From positions 1 through 6,880 of the forward strand of contig SKWV01000445.1 of the NCBI GenBank assembly GCA_007128755.1: 6,880 nucleotides of DNA, in the 5' to 3' direction. The notes under the pieces are model-generated. The model had not been told where the DNA came from, did no database searches, and saw only the letters and a program-made list of their open reading frames with translations. Source of the stretch: Trueperaceae bacterium. GTDB taxonomy: Bacteria; Deinococcota; Deinococci; Deinococcales; Trueperaceae. This document shows positions 1-6,348 of this stretch, piece by piece. The number at the start of each line of letters is the position of its first letter. Positions within the stretch are counted from its first letter, which is position 1. The translations under genes were made by a program, and so were the position numbers.

Positions 1-1389
1 CGTGAGCGGCCACCCTTCGATACGCGCAGCCATCGCCTCGCCACCGGTGGCCACGAGCTCGACCCGATCGGCGGGCGGGCCCTCCGGATAGACGCGCGTG
101 GTGAGCGCGTGGCGGTCGTCGGCGATCACTTCGAGGACGGAGTGGTCGAGGACGATGTGCAGCGCCGTGCGCTGGAGCGTCTCGCCCGGCGCGGTCAACT
201 CGGCGGTATCGACGGCGTAGTCGGCGCTGCGCGGACCCTTGGCGAGGCGCGTGTCGACGATGAGGCGGCCGGTGCGCCACGAGACGAAGACGTCGGTGTG
301 CTCCGTCTCGCTGTGGTGCAACCGCACCCCCGCCACGGCCGACGAGCCGCGCTCGAGCACGATGCGCAGCTCCAGGGCCCGTCCGCCGATGTCGAGCGCA
401 TGCCGGCCGCGCACGCTCACGCCCTCGGAGCGCACGGCTGCGCCGCCGCGAACAGCCTCGAGTTCGGGGGCGAAGCGCTGCCGGAGCACGCCCTCCTCCA
501 TCGTCAGGATGCGCGGCAGCGACATGGCGCCGGCCCACGCGCCATCTCCGGGCGCGACGGTTCGCTGCTCCTGCAGCCAGCCCCACATCATCCGTCGACC
601 GGTGTCGTCGACGAGCGTCAGCGGAGCGTAGAAGCAGCGGTAGCCCCAGTCGATCCGCTGGCGGCGCGCGGGCTCGAAGCGCTGGCCGCGGTACGCGCCG
701 ATGAGCGCGTTGGGGTAAGTGAGCTCGGTGCGCTGCCAACGGGCCACGAGCAGGACGTGCTCGTCGCCGAGCGGGAAGAAGTTGGGGCACTCCCAGATCT
801 GGCCGGTATCGCTGCAGACGGGATCGGCATGGGCGGGCACGAACGGGTGCAGGTACGTCCAGGTGCGCAGATCGTCGCTGCGGTACAGCAGGACCTGACC
901 GACGCCTCCGAGCGACGTCCCGACGAGCGCGTACCAGCGGCCGTCCTCGCGCCAGGCGAACGGGTCGCGGTAGGCCTCGAGGGTGTGGTCGTCGAGCACG
1001 TCCGGGAAGCGCGCGACGGGGTTGTCGGGCCACTTCCGCCAGTGGACGAGGTCGTCGGATCCCGTGGCGACGCTGGTCGCCTGCACCCCGTCGCGCACGC
1101 CGGTGTACAGGATGGTCGGGGTGCCGTCGTGGTCCACCAGGCATCCCGACCAGCAGCCCCCCTCGTCGGCGGGAGGCATGTCGGGCGTCAGGGCGACGGG
1201 GAGGTGCTCCCAGCGCACCAGGTCGTCGCTCACGGCGTGGGCCCAATGCGGGGGTGCCCAGGAGGGCGCGAGCGGGTTGTGCTGGTAGAAGACGTGATAG
1301 CGGCCTCGCCACTGCACCACGCCGTTGGGGTCGTTCATCCAGCCGGTCGGCGGCAGCAGGTGGAACCGGGGGCGGTGGTCGTCGCTCAC
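1..1389 (-). CDS. GH32 beta-fructosidase (sucrose/fructan hydrolase), C-terminus cut by window edge
   Basis: Hydrolyses beta-fructofuranosyl bonds in sucrose or short fructans. The three GH32 acid motifs are present: WMNDPNG at residues 17-23 (nucleophile D20), YRDPF at 140-144 (transition-state stabiliser D142) and WECPNFF at 199-205 (acid/base E200). FYQHNP (34-39), CWSG (79-82), FYAP (253-256) and WGW (269-271) also fit the five-bladed propeller; a beta-sandwich domain follows from about residue 305. The frame stays open for 463 codons to the edge; family members are usually about 450-500 residues, so little is missing. The GTG start at 1389 has AAGGGG 8 bases upstream and lies 5 bases after the preceding permease stop, so it is co-transcribed and probably coupled. 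There is no signal peptide, so it acts in the cytoplasm on imported sugar. With an ABC importer rather than a PTS, unphosphorylated sucrose or fructo-oligosaccharide is the likely substrate; the exact one cannot be read from sequence. Confidence 0.93.
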   Translation of the reverse strand, partial: MSDDHRPRFHLLPPTGWMNDPNGVVQWRGRYHVFYQHNPLAPSWAPPHWAHAVSDDLVRWEHLPVALTPDMPPADEGGCWSGCLVDHDGTPTILYTGVRDGVQATSVATGSDDLVHWRKWPDNPVARFPDVLDDHTLEAYRDPFAWREDGRWYALVGTSLGGVGQVLLYRSDDLRTWTYLHPFVPAHADPVCSDTGQIWECPNFFPLGDEHVLLVARWQRTELTYPNALIGAYRGQRFEPARRQRIDWGYRCFYAPLTLVDDTGRRMMWGWLQEQRTVAPGDGAWAGAMSLPRILTMEEGVLRQRFAPELEAVRGGAAVRSEGVSVRGRHALDIGGRALELRIVLERGSSAVAGVRLHHSETEHTDVFVSWRTGRLIVDTRLAKGPRSADYAVDTAELTAPGETLQRTALHIVLDHSVLEVIADDRHALTTRVYPEGPPADRVELVATGGEAMAARIEGWPLT

Positions 1390-1394
1390 CAGAC

Positions 1395-2279
1395 TCACCC
1401 CTTCACCCCCGAAGCGGCGATCGACTCGATGAAGGCGCGCTGCAACAGCAGGTAGAACACGAGCACCGGCACGGTGATGAGCGACAGGTACGCCATCACC
1501 TCGCCCCAGGCGACGTTGAGCTGGAAGAAGTACTGCAGTCCGACCATGACCGGACGGTACGTCTCCCCCTGCGCGACCATGAGCGGCCAGAGGTACATGT
1601 TGTACATCGCCAGGAACTTGAGGATCGCGGCGGTGGCGAAGACCGGCCCCGAGAGCGGCACGATCACACGGAGGTAGACCTGCCACCACGAGGCGCCGTC
1701 GATGCGCGCTGCCTCGATGATCTCGTCCGGGAGGTCCTTGAAGAACTGCACGAAGAGGAAGATCGAGAGCGCGTCGGCGATGAACGGCACGATCTGCACG
1801 CGGTAGCTGTTGAGCCATCCGAACGTGACCCCGTCCGGACCGAGCCACGGGAGCGTGTTCACCATCATGAGCAACGGCACGGCGATGGTCTCGAACGGCA
1901 CGATGAGGGTCGCGATCACGACGGCCAGGACGATCGATCGCCCGCGCCAGCGCAGCTTCGAGAAGGCGAAGCCGGCGAGCGAGTTGAGGAAGAGCCCGAA
2001 CACCACGGTGAGGCTGGTCACGAGCACGCTGTTGTAGACGAAGCGGCCGATGGGGGCGCGCTGGAAGGCCTTGGCGTAGTTGTCCAACGAGATGTCGCCG
2101 ACGGGCAAGAAGGCGCGCAGCGAGCCGGTGTCGCGCAGCAGTTGCAGGTCGGGCTTGAGCGACGACACGAGCATGAACACGACCGGGAAGACGAACACCA
2201 GCGCGACGGCGGTGAGCATCACGTAGCGCCACGCCACGCCGGCGCGCGCATTGCGGCCTCGCACCATGCGCGCGCTCAT
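1395..2279 (-). CDS. Sugar ABC transporter permease, MalG/MsmG type
   Basis: Second membrane subunit of the importer (294 residues, the usual size). Predicted membrane segments lie near residues 18-40, 83-106, 116-140, 165-180, 212-235 and 262-280. The cytoplasmic EAA loop that docks the ATPase is at 189-208, with E189-A-A, D194-G195 and a closing VP (207-208). Typical subfamily marks are DNYAKAF (66-72), FSKLRWRGR (106-114), YLWPL (229-233) and the C-terminal AASGVKG. Its ATG overlaps the stop of the upstream permease as ATGA, and no strong Shine-Dalgarno precedes it, so translation is probably coupled and the two proteins are made in equal amounts. It pairs with the MalF-type permease encoded just upstream as the transmembrane heterodimer. 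The ATP-binding subunit is absent here; many CUT1 importers share one encoded elsewhere (MsmK/MalK type). Confidence 0.95.
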   Translation of the reverse strand: MSARMVRGRNARAGVAWRYVMLTAVALVFVFPVVFMLVSSLKPDLQLLRDTGSLRAFLPVGDISLDNYAKAFQRAPIGRFVYNSVLVTSLTVVFGLFLNSLAGFAFSKLRWRGRSIVLAVVIATLIVPFETIAVPLLMMVNTLPWLGPDGVTFGWLNSYRVQIVPFIADALSIFLFVQFFKDLPDEIIEAARIDGASWWQVYLRVIVPLSGPVFATAAILKFLAMYNMYLWPLMVAQGETYRPVMVGLQYFFQLNVAWGEVMAYLSLITVPVLVFYLLLQRAFIESIAASGVKG

Positions 2280-3412
2280 CGGACGCGGTCCCGGGTCACG
2301 TAGCGCTGCAGCAGCGACACGGAGAGGACGAGCAGGAACAGGATCACCGAGATGGCGGAGCCGCCCGCGATGTCCTGGCGCTCGAAGCCACGCTGCACCG
2401 CCTGGAAGACGATCGACTGCGTCGCGTCGCGGGGGCCGCCGCGGGTCATCACGTCGATCTGGGCGAAGAGCGCGAAGGCCTGCATGGTGATGACGACCAG
2501 GACCAGCACGGCGGTGTTGCGCAGGCCGGGCCAGGTGACGTGCCGGAACTTCTGCAGCGTGCTGGCGCCCTCGACCGAGGCCGCCTCGTACAGCACGCCG
2601 GGGATGGTCTGGAGACCGGAGAGCCAGATCACCATGTGGAAGCCCACGGCCTGCCAGATCGACATGGCCATGATGGCGCCGAGCGCGGTGCTCGGGTTCC
2701 CGAGCCAGTCGACCGGCGTGAAGTTCCCGAAGCTGAGCCAGGTCAGGATCGAGTTGAGCAGCCCGGTCGGGCTATAGATGAAGCGCCACAGCAGCGACAC
2801 GACGACGATCGAGATCACGACGGGCATGAAATAGAGCGTGCGGAAGATGTTCACCCCCCTGAGCGGCTGATTGATCATCAGCGCGAGCAGGAGAGCGAGC
2901 GTCGCTTGCGTCGGCGCGACGACGAGCACGAAGAGCATCGTGTTGCCGAGCGCGCGCATGAACACGACGTCGCTGGCGAGGAGGTAGAGCCGGCGCTCGC
3001 CGATGGCCCAGGAGGTGAGCTCACGCAGGCCGTCGAACTGGGGATAGGCCGGGTTCCGGCGGGTGATGTCGCGCAGCACCGGGTACTCGGGGGCGCCGGT
3101 GGCGTCGCGGAGCGTTTCACCCGTCACGGGGTCCGTGAGCGGCGTCATCAAGAAGGGACGCACGGTGAGCAGCTGGACGAAGTTGCGGGTTCCGACGAAG
3201 CTCGTCGGGTTGGGCGACACCAGACGCTGGTTCGTGAACGACATGACGAAGGCCAAGACGAAGGGCAGGATCAGGAACGCCAACAGCAGGACGACGGCGG
3301 GCGCGGCCATCGCGAGCCCGGCCACCTCTTCGCCGCGGCGTCCCGGGCCCCTGCCGCTGGCGATGGTGCGACGGACGAGTTCCGGAACGGGCTTGACCGG
3401 GATCCTCTGCAT
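2276..3412 (-). CDS. Sugar ABC transporter permease, MalF/MsmF type, with enlarged first periplasmic loop
   Basis: First membrane subunit of the importer (378 residues). Membrane segments lie near residues 36-58, 155-180, 191-213, 243-265, 300-318 and 350-369. The EAA loop is at 276-295 (E276-A-A, E281-G282, WP at 294-295); the usual D of the DG pair is E. RTLYFMP (191-197) and the TRGGP turn (323-327) are typical of MalF-like proteins. Segments 1 and 2 are separated by about 95 residues (60-154), much more than in ordinary six-segment relatives, which explains the length. I chose ATG 3412 because AGGAG lies 11 bases before it; an in-frame ATG at 3466 would begin inside a stem-loop and add a tail unlike the family. 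The stop overlaps the next permease start. A 99-base gap containing two hairpins separates it from the binding-protein gene. Confidence 0.94.
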   Translation of the reverse strand: MQRIPVKPVPELVRRTIASGRGPGRRGEEVAGLAMAAPAVVLLLAFLILPFVLAFVMSFTNQRLVSPNPTSFVGTRNFVQLLTVRPFLMTPLTDPVTGETLRDATGAPEYPVLRDITRRNPAYPQFDGLRELTSWAIGERRLYLLASDVVFMRALGNTMLFVLVVAPTQATLALLLALMINQPLRGVNIFRTLYFMPVVISIVVVSLLWRFIYSPTGLLNSILTWLSFGNFTPVDWLGNPSTALGAIMAMSIWQAVGFHMVIWLSGLQTIPGVLYEAASVEGASTLQKFRHVTWPGLRNTAVLVLVVITMQAFALFAQIDVMTRGGPRDATQSIVFQAVQRGFERQDIAGGSAISVILFLLVLSVSLLQRYVTRDRVR

Positions 3413-3436
3413 CGCGATCCGAACTCCTCTCGTGCG

Positions 3437-3464
3437 GGTGTGACCCCCGTTCGGGGGCCACACC
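3437..3464 (-). other. Intercistronic stem-loop 2 (upstream of permease start)
   Basis: In the transcript, GGUGUGGCCCCC pairs with GGGGGUCACACC around a GAAC loop. This is a 12-bp stem whose only non-Watson-Crick pair is one G-U. It ends a few bases before the AGAGGAG ribosome binding site of the permease. No U-tract follows it, so it is not a standard intrinsic terminator. A role in mRNA stability, partial attenuation or control of permease translation is inference. Confidence 0.75.
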
Positions 3465-3476
3465 ACATGAGGACGT

Positions 3477-3505
3477 GCCGCCGGCGCGCGAACGCGCGCG
3501 GCGGC
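3477..3505 (-). other. Intercistronic stem-loop 1 (just after binding-protein stop)
   Basis: It begins 6 bases after the TGA of the binding-protein gene. In the transcript, GCCGCCG then CGCGC pair with GCGCG then CGGCGGC around a GUUC loop. The 12-bp, almost all G-C stem has one bulged C. No run of U follows. It probably protects the 3' end of the binding-protein message or slows readthrough, a common arrangement where the binding protein must exceed its permeases; that role is inferred. Confidence 0.75.
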
Positions 3506-3511
3506 GATGGC

Positions 3512-4774
3512 TCAGAATCCGTAGCCGTCGTTGTTGGCGATGTCGCGCTCGATCTCGTCGACGGCCGCATCGAGCGTGTCCTGCACGTCGGCTCCGTTGG
3601 CGATGTCGGCCATCGCCTTCTCGAAGGTCAGCGCGATCCCGACGTACGCCGGGGTCGGTGGCCTGATCTGGGACTGCTGGTTGCTGAGCTCGTAGAACAC
3701 CTCGAGCGCGCCCCCGGGGCCGTAGTTCTCGGTCAGGAGCGCGGCCGATTGGGTCGAGGGGACGAGCCCGATGCCGTCGCTGAACGCCGCGAGGTACTCG
3801 TCTTGCAGGGCGAACTCGATGAAGGCGTTGGCGCCCTCCGGGTACGGGCTCGTCGCCGAGACGCCGAACTGCCACGATGCCCCGCCGATCTTCGGTCCGT
3901 GGCCGAAGTCGGGCGCGGGGAGGAAGAGCAGGTCGTCGCCGAAGGCCTCGAGGGCGGGGATCGCCGCCCAGTTGCCGTTCCACTGCAGCGCGTAGCGGCC
4001 GTCGATGAAGCCCGTCTCGCGGTTGGCGTCGTCCTGCGAGGTTCCCGGCGTCATACCGCGGGTGAACAGGCTCTGCCACCAGTTGCCGAACGCGACGGCC
4101 TCGGGGCCGTTCAGGACGCCCTCGGCGGTGAGGAAGGTGCTGCGGTCGATGAGGTCGCCACCGAAGCTCTGCAGGAAGGGGGAGAAGGCGTACGGGTACC
4201 ACTCGCCGGTCCAAGCCATCCCGACGTCGAAGACGTACTCGTACTCACCCGTCGCTTGAAGCGTCTCGAGGATCTCCTCGAACTCGTCGAAGGTCCACGG
4301 AGCATCGAGTGTGGGGATGCGGATGTCGTTCGCCTCGAGGACCGACCGCCGGGCGTAGATCGCCTTGGCGGCGTCCCACAGGCCGACCGAATACACCTCG
4401 CCCTGCCACTCGCCGATCACGCTGGGCAGGAAGCCGTCGAGCGCACCGTCGGACAGACTCAGCGGCTGCATGTAGCCCGCCCATGCCCAGTTGGGCATTA
4501 CCGGACCGTCGACGTCGAGGATGTCGGGCAGGTTGCCCGAGAGCGCCGCGGCGACCACCGAGGGGTTGTAGGCGATCTGCGGGAACTCCTCGAGGGTGAC
4601 GCGCCAGTCGTCCTGCGACGCGTTGAAGTCACCGATGATCTGCAGCACGATGTCGCGTTCGACTTCGTTGCCGGCCCCGTGATACCAGAGGCTGAGCGTC
4701 GTCTGCGCCATCACGAGGCCGCTCAACGCGAGGGCGGCGAGCAGCGTGACGGTGTACCGCTTCGTCCTGTTCAT
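3512..4774 (-). CDS. Extracellular sugar-binding protein of ABC transporter (family 1, COG1653 type)
   Basis: Captures the sugar in the periplasm and delivers it to the two permeases encoded downstream. It has 420 residues, normal for this family. Residues 1-23 form a Sec signal peptide: positive N-terminus (NRTKR), hydrophobic core (about 8-21) and cleavage after VMA, leaving a Q24 N-terminus. There is no cysteine lipobox, so it should be a free periplasmic protein. TLSLWYHG (26-33) is the first strand of the fold. LWDAAKAIY, the TFDEFEEIL helix and ALQWNGNWAA are typical sugar-binding-protein segments; the many Trp and Tyr residues suit sugar stacking. The ATG at 4774 has AGGAAGGA with its last base 6 bases before the start; an upstream in-frame ATG at 4861 would add a non-signal extension and is rejected. 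Sugar specificity is inferred only from the linked GH32 enzyme. Confidence 0.94.
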   Translation of the reverse strand: MNRTKRYTVTLLAALALSGLVMAQTTLSLWYHGAGNEVERDIVLQIIGDFNASQDDWRVTLEEFPQIAYNPSVVAAALSGNLPDILDVDGPVMPNWAWAGYMQPLSLSDGALDGFLPSVIGEWQGEVYSVGLWDAAKAIYARRSVLEANDIRIPTLDAPWTFDEFEEILETLQATGEYEYVFDVGMAWTGEWYPYAFSPFLQSFGGDLIDRSTFLTAEGVLNGPEAVAFGNWWQSLFTRGMTPGTSQDDANRETGFIDGRYALQWNGNWAAIPALEAFGDDLLFLPAPDFGHGPKIGGASWQFGVSATSPYPEGANAFIEFALQDEYLAAFSDGIGLVPSTQSAALLTENYGPGGALEVFYELSNQQSQIRPPTPAYVGIALTFEKAMADIANGADVQDTLDAAVDEIERDIANNDGYGF

Positions 4775-4800
4775 GGTCGATCCTTCCTGTTCTGTCGAAC

Positions 4801-4824
4801 GGTGCGGGCCGTACGGCGGGCACC
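4801..4824. promoter_or_regulatory. 24-bp interrupted palindrome in the binding-protein gene leader (possible operator)
   Basis: The sequence reads GGTGC-N2-GCCGTACGGC-N2-GCACC, with 10 of 12 symmetric positions pairing. It lies 26 bases upstream of the binding-protein ATG, in the 120-base gap after lacI. The symmetry suggests a dimeric regulator site. Its sequence is unrelated to the TGGAA...TTCCA repeats at the lacI promoter, so it may serve another protein. As RNA the core could only fold with a four-base loop, so DNA binding seems more likely. This is inference. Confidence 0.45.
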
Positions 4825-4852
4825 TAGTGCGGCGGTGGGGCGACGGTGTCAC
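4824..4852 (-). promoter_or_regulatory. Weak candidate promoter for the transport genes
   Basis: On the minus strand GTGACA (4852-4847; five of six with TTGACA) is followed after 17 bases by CACTAG (4829-4824). The -10 match is poor. The position is reasonable: it would start transcription inside the 4801-4824 palindrome, where a repressor could block it. The operon may instead be transcribed only from the lacI promoter. Confidence 0.25.
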
Positions 4853-4894
4853 GGGCACCATCGCGGGGGCGGGTGGATCGTCGCTCGCCTCCAG

Positions 4895-5944
4895 TCAGGC
4901 CTCCTCTCCCTCGGCGCGCGTGGGGACGGGCCCCACGGAGCCGCGCTCGACGATCGGGCACGGGAGGCGCCGCTGGAGCGGGGGTCGATCGTCGCCCCAG
5001 GGTGCGGTGAGCAGATGGTCGACCGCCCAGCGGCCCATGGCCGCGTGCGGCAGCGCGATCGTGGTCAGAGCCGGACGCAGCGCGTCGGCGATGTAGTGCT
5101 GATCGTCGAACCCGACCACCGACACGTCGTCGGGCACGGTGAGTCCGCGCTCCGCGAAGGCGAAGTAGGCGCCCATGGCCATGCGGTCGGTACCGAAGAA
5201 GAACGCCGTGGGTGGGTCATCCGCGTCGAGCAGGTCGTGCGCCCAGCCGTAGCCGCTGTCGGCGTTGCCCGTTCCCTCCCGAAGCAGTGCCTCGTCGAAC
5301 GGGACACCGGCTGCGGCGAGCGCCTCCTTGTAGCCTTCGAGCCGGCCGACGGCCGCGGGGTAACCGGTCGCGAGAACGTCGTTGGTGACCATGCCGATGC
5401 GCCGGTGACCGTCCGCGAGGAGGCGCTCCGTGGCCTCTCGCCCGCCACGGACCTCGTCGGGGACGACGGACGCGAAGGTGCGGCCGACCGCGTAGCAGTC
5501 CACGAGGACGGTCGGCACCTCGTGCAGGGCGGCGGGCACGTGAACCTCGTGGTGGAACATGGCAGCGTAGATGATGCCCTCGACGCCGCGCTCGATGAGG
5601 TTGGCGACCGCCTGTTCGCGGACCCGGTCGTCGCCATCGGCGTCGATCACCATGAGCATGCGGTCGGCTTGACGGGCGCGCGCCTGGGCGCCCTTGATGA
5701 GCTCGTGCGCGAACGGTGTCGTCGTGACCTGGTCGGTGAGGAAGCCGAAGAGCTGCGACCTACCCGTACGCATGTGGCGGGCGGCGAACGTCGGTCGGTA
5801 GCCGAGGCGCTGCATGACCCTCTCGACCTTCGCACGCGTCTCCTCGGCCACGTTGGGCCGCTCGTTGAGCACGCGCGAGACCGTCCCGACGCCGACGCCA
5901 GCGGCCCTCGCGATGTCTTGGATCGACGGCTTCCTCGCGGCCAC
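4895..5944 (-). CDS. LacI-family transcriptional repressor of the sugar operon
   Basis: Sugar-responsive DNA-binding repressor, 349 residues, the normal size. The N-terminal helix-turn-helix spans about residues 7-29, with DIARAAGV (10-17) and recognition helix start VGTVSRVLN (19-27). It runs into GYRP (48-51) and a hinge helix around AARHMRTGRS (54-63). The periplasmic-binding-protein-like effector domain follows, with FGTDRMAMGA, VVGFDD and a closing CPIVERGS. I chose GTG 5944: AGAGGA lies 9 bases upstream and the HTH begins six codons in, as usual. The longer frame from ATG 5992 would translate the operator repeats themselves and is unlikely. Recognition-helix residues V19-G20 correspond to LacI Tyr17-Gln18. 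M58 takes the place of the minor-groove lever leucine (LacI Leu56). It is 120 bases upstream of the binding-protein gene on the same strand, so it probably controls both itself and that operon; sucrose, fructose or a derivative is the expected inducer. Confidence 0.93.
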   Translation of the reverse strand: MAARKPSIQDIARAAGVGVGTVSRVLNERPNVAEETRAKVERVMQRLGYRPTFAARHMRTGRSQLFGFLTDQVTTTPFAHELIKGAQARARQADRMLMVIDADGDDRVREQAVANLIERGVEGIIYAAMFHHEVHVPAALHEVPTVLVDCYAVGRTFASVVPDEVRGGREATERLLADGHRRIGMVTNDVLATGYPAAVGRLEGYKEALAAAGVPFDEALLREGTGNADSGYGWAHDLLDADDPPTAFFFGTDRMAMGAYFAFAERGLTVPDDVSVVGFDDQHYIADALRPALTTIALPHAAMGRWAVDHLLTAPWGDDRPPLQRRLPCPIVERGSVGPVPTRAEGEEA

Positions 5945-5963
5945 GTCAGGACGTCCTCTCGCG

Positions 5964-5991
5964 TGGAACTGATTCCATGGAACTGATTCCA
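5964..5991. promoter_or_regulatory. Tandem operator: two abutting copies of a 14-bp dyad
   Basis: TGGAACTGATTCCA occurs twice without a gap (5964-5977 and 5978-5991). Each copy is an inverted repeat, TGGAA-N4-TTCCA, and the junction forms a third dyad, TTCCATGGAA. The block starts just downstream of the lacI -10 box and overlaps the expected start of transcription. Position beside a LacI-family gene makes it the likely autoregulatory operator. I did not find a further full copy in the window. Confidence 0.82.
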
Positions 5992-5993
5992 CG

Positions 5994-6023
5994 AGAGTAG
6001 ACGATGGTGTCGCGATCTGTCAA
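5994..6023 (-). promoter_or_regulatory. Promoter of the lacI gene (and possibly the whole operon)
   Basis: On the minus strand a perfect TTGACA (6023-6018) is followed by TACTCT (5999-5994) after 18 bases, or by the overlapping TCTACT (6001-5996) after 16 bases. Transcription would start near 5987, inside the right-hand operator copy, leaving a leader of about 43 bases before the GTG at 5944. A repressor on the tandem operator would block this promoter directly. Confidence 0.7.
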
Positions 6024-6047
6024 GCTGGTGCTGCAGGGAGGCACGGC

Positions 6048-6266
6048 GTGTCGGACACGGATCGGCAGGATCTCGGTCGACAGCGTGAACTCCTGATCGA
6101 TTCGGCGGAGGCGGCGTACCGAGACGCCAGCCCCGACCGAGTGGTTGTCCTCGCGCGCGGTGGATCGCTGGCGTTCCGGCTCAGGAACCAAGACCTGACA
6201 CGGCAGCGCGTAGGCGGCACCCCGAGCGCACGGCGGCCCGAAGCGCCACGACTCTCGACAGGCTAG
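6048..6266 (+). CDS. Small unknown protein, divergent from lacI
   Basis: A 72-codon frame starting at GTG 6048. The main support is a strong ribosome binding site, AGGGAGG, 6 bases before the start. Residues 1-50 look protein-like, with an acidic/basic helix (about 8-25, RQRELLIDSAEAAYRDA) and a short strand-like VVVLA (32-36). The last 20 residues are rich in P, R, G and S and look less like a folded domain. Third-position G+C is lower than in the neighbouring sugar genes. I do not recognise the family; there are no Cys pairs, membrane segments or catalytic motifs. It runs divergently from lacI, so the shared 5964-5991 operator could also influence it, but I see no clear plus-strand promoter. 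It could be a genuine small protein, the front of a decayed gene, or chance. Confidence 0.4.
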   Translation: MSDTDRQDLGRQRELLIDSAEAAYRDASPDRVVVLARGGSLAFRLRNQDLTRQRVGGTPSARRPEAPRLSTG

Positions 6267-6348
6267 CGACGCCGGGAGACACGCGACCGCGACGGATTTC
6301 CCCGCCGCCGCTCTTCCGGCGCACCTCGAACGAAGCGAGCTCGATGTC

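Noticed and set aside
109..1455. A 448-codon plus-strand open frame
   Set aside because: It is antisense to the GH32 gene, which carries all catalytic motifs in order on the minus strand; the plus-strand product has no recognisable features.
2540..5986. A 1148-codon open frame on the plus strand, antisense to the repressor, binding protein and part of a permease
   Set aside because: Its translation is low-complexity (R, D, E, V, G, H rich) with no domain motifs, and it mirrors codons of well-supported minus-strand genes. Long antisense frames are expected in G+C-rich coding DNA.
5945..5992. Upstream ATG start for the LacI-family repressor
   Set aside because: The extra 16 residues are encoded by the operator repeats and promoter-proximal leader; GTG 5944 has a proper ribosome binding site and family-like N-terminus.
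5946..6191. An 81-codon minus-strand frame upstream of lacI
   Set aside because: It covers the promoter and operator, has no good ribosome binding site, and is antisense to the small plus-strand frame.
6306..6321. Short hairpin (CGCCG ... CGGCG, six-base loop) after the vapC stop as a terminator
   Set aside because: Only 5 bp and no T-tract on either side; common by chance at this base composition.
6336..6343. CGAGCTCG palindrome after vapC
   Set aside because: An isolated 8-bp palindrome with no partner or context; not significant.
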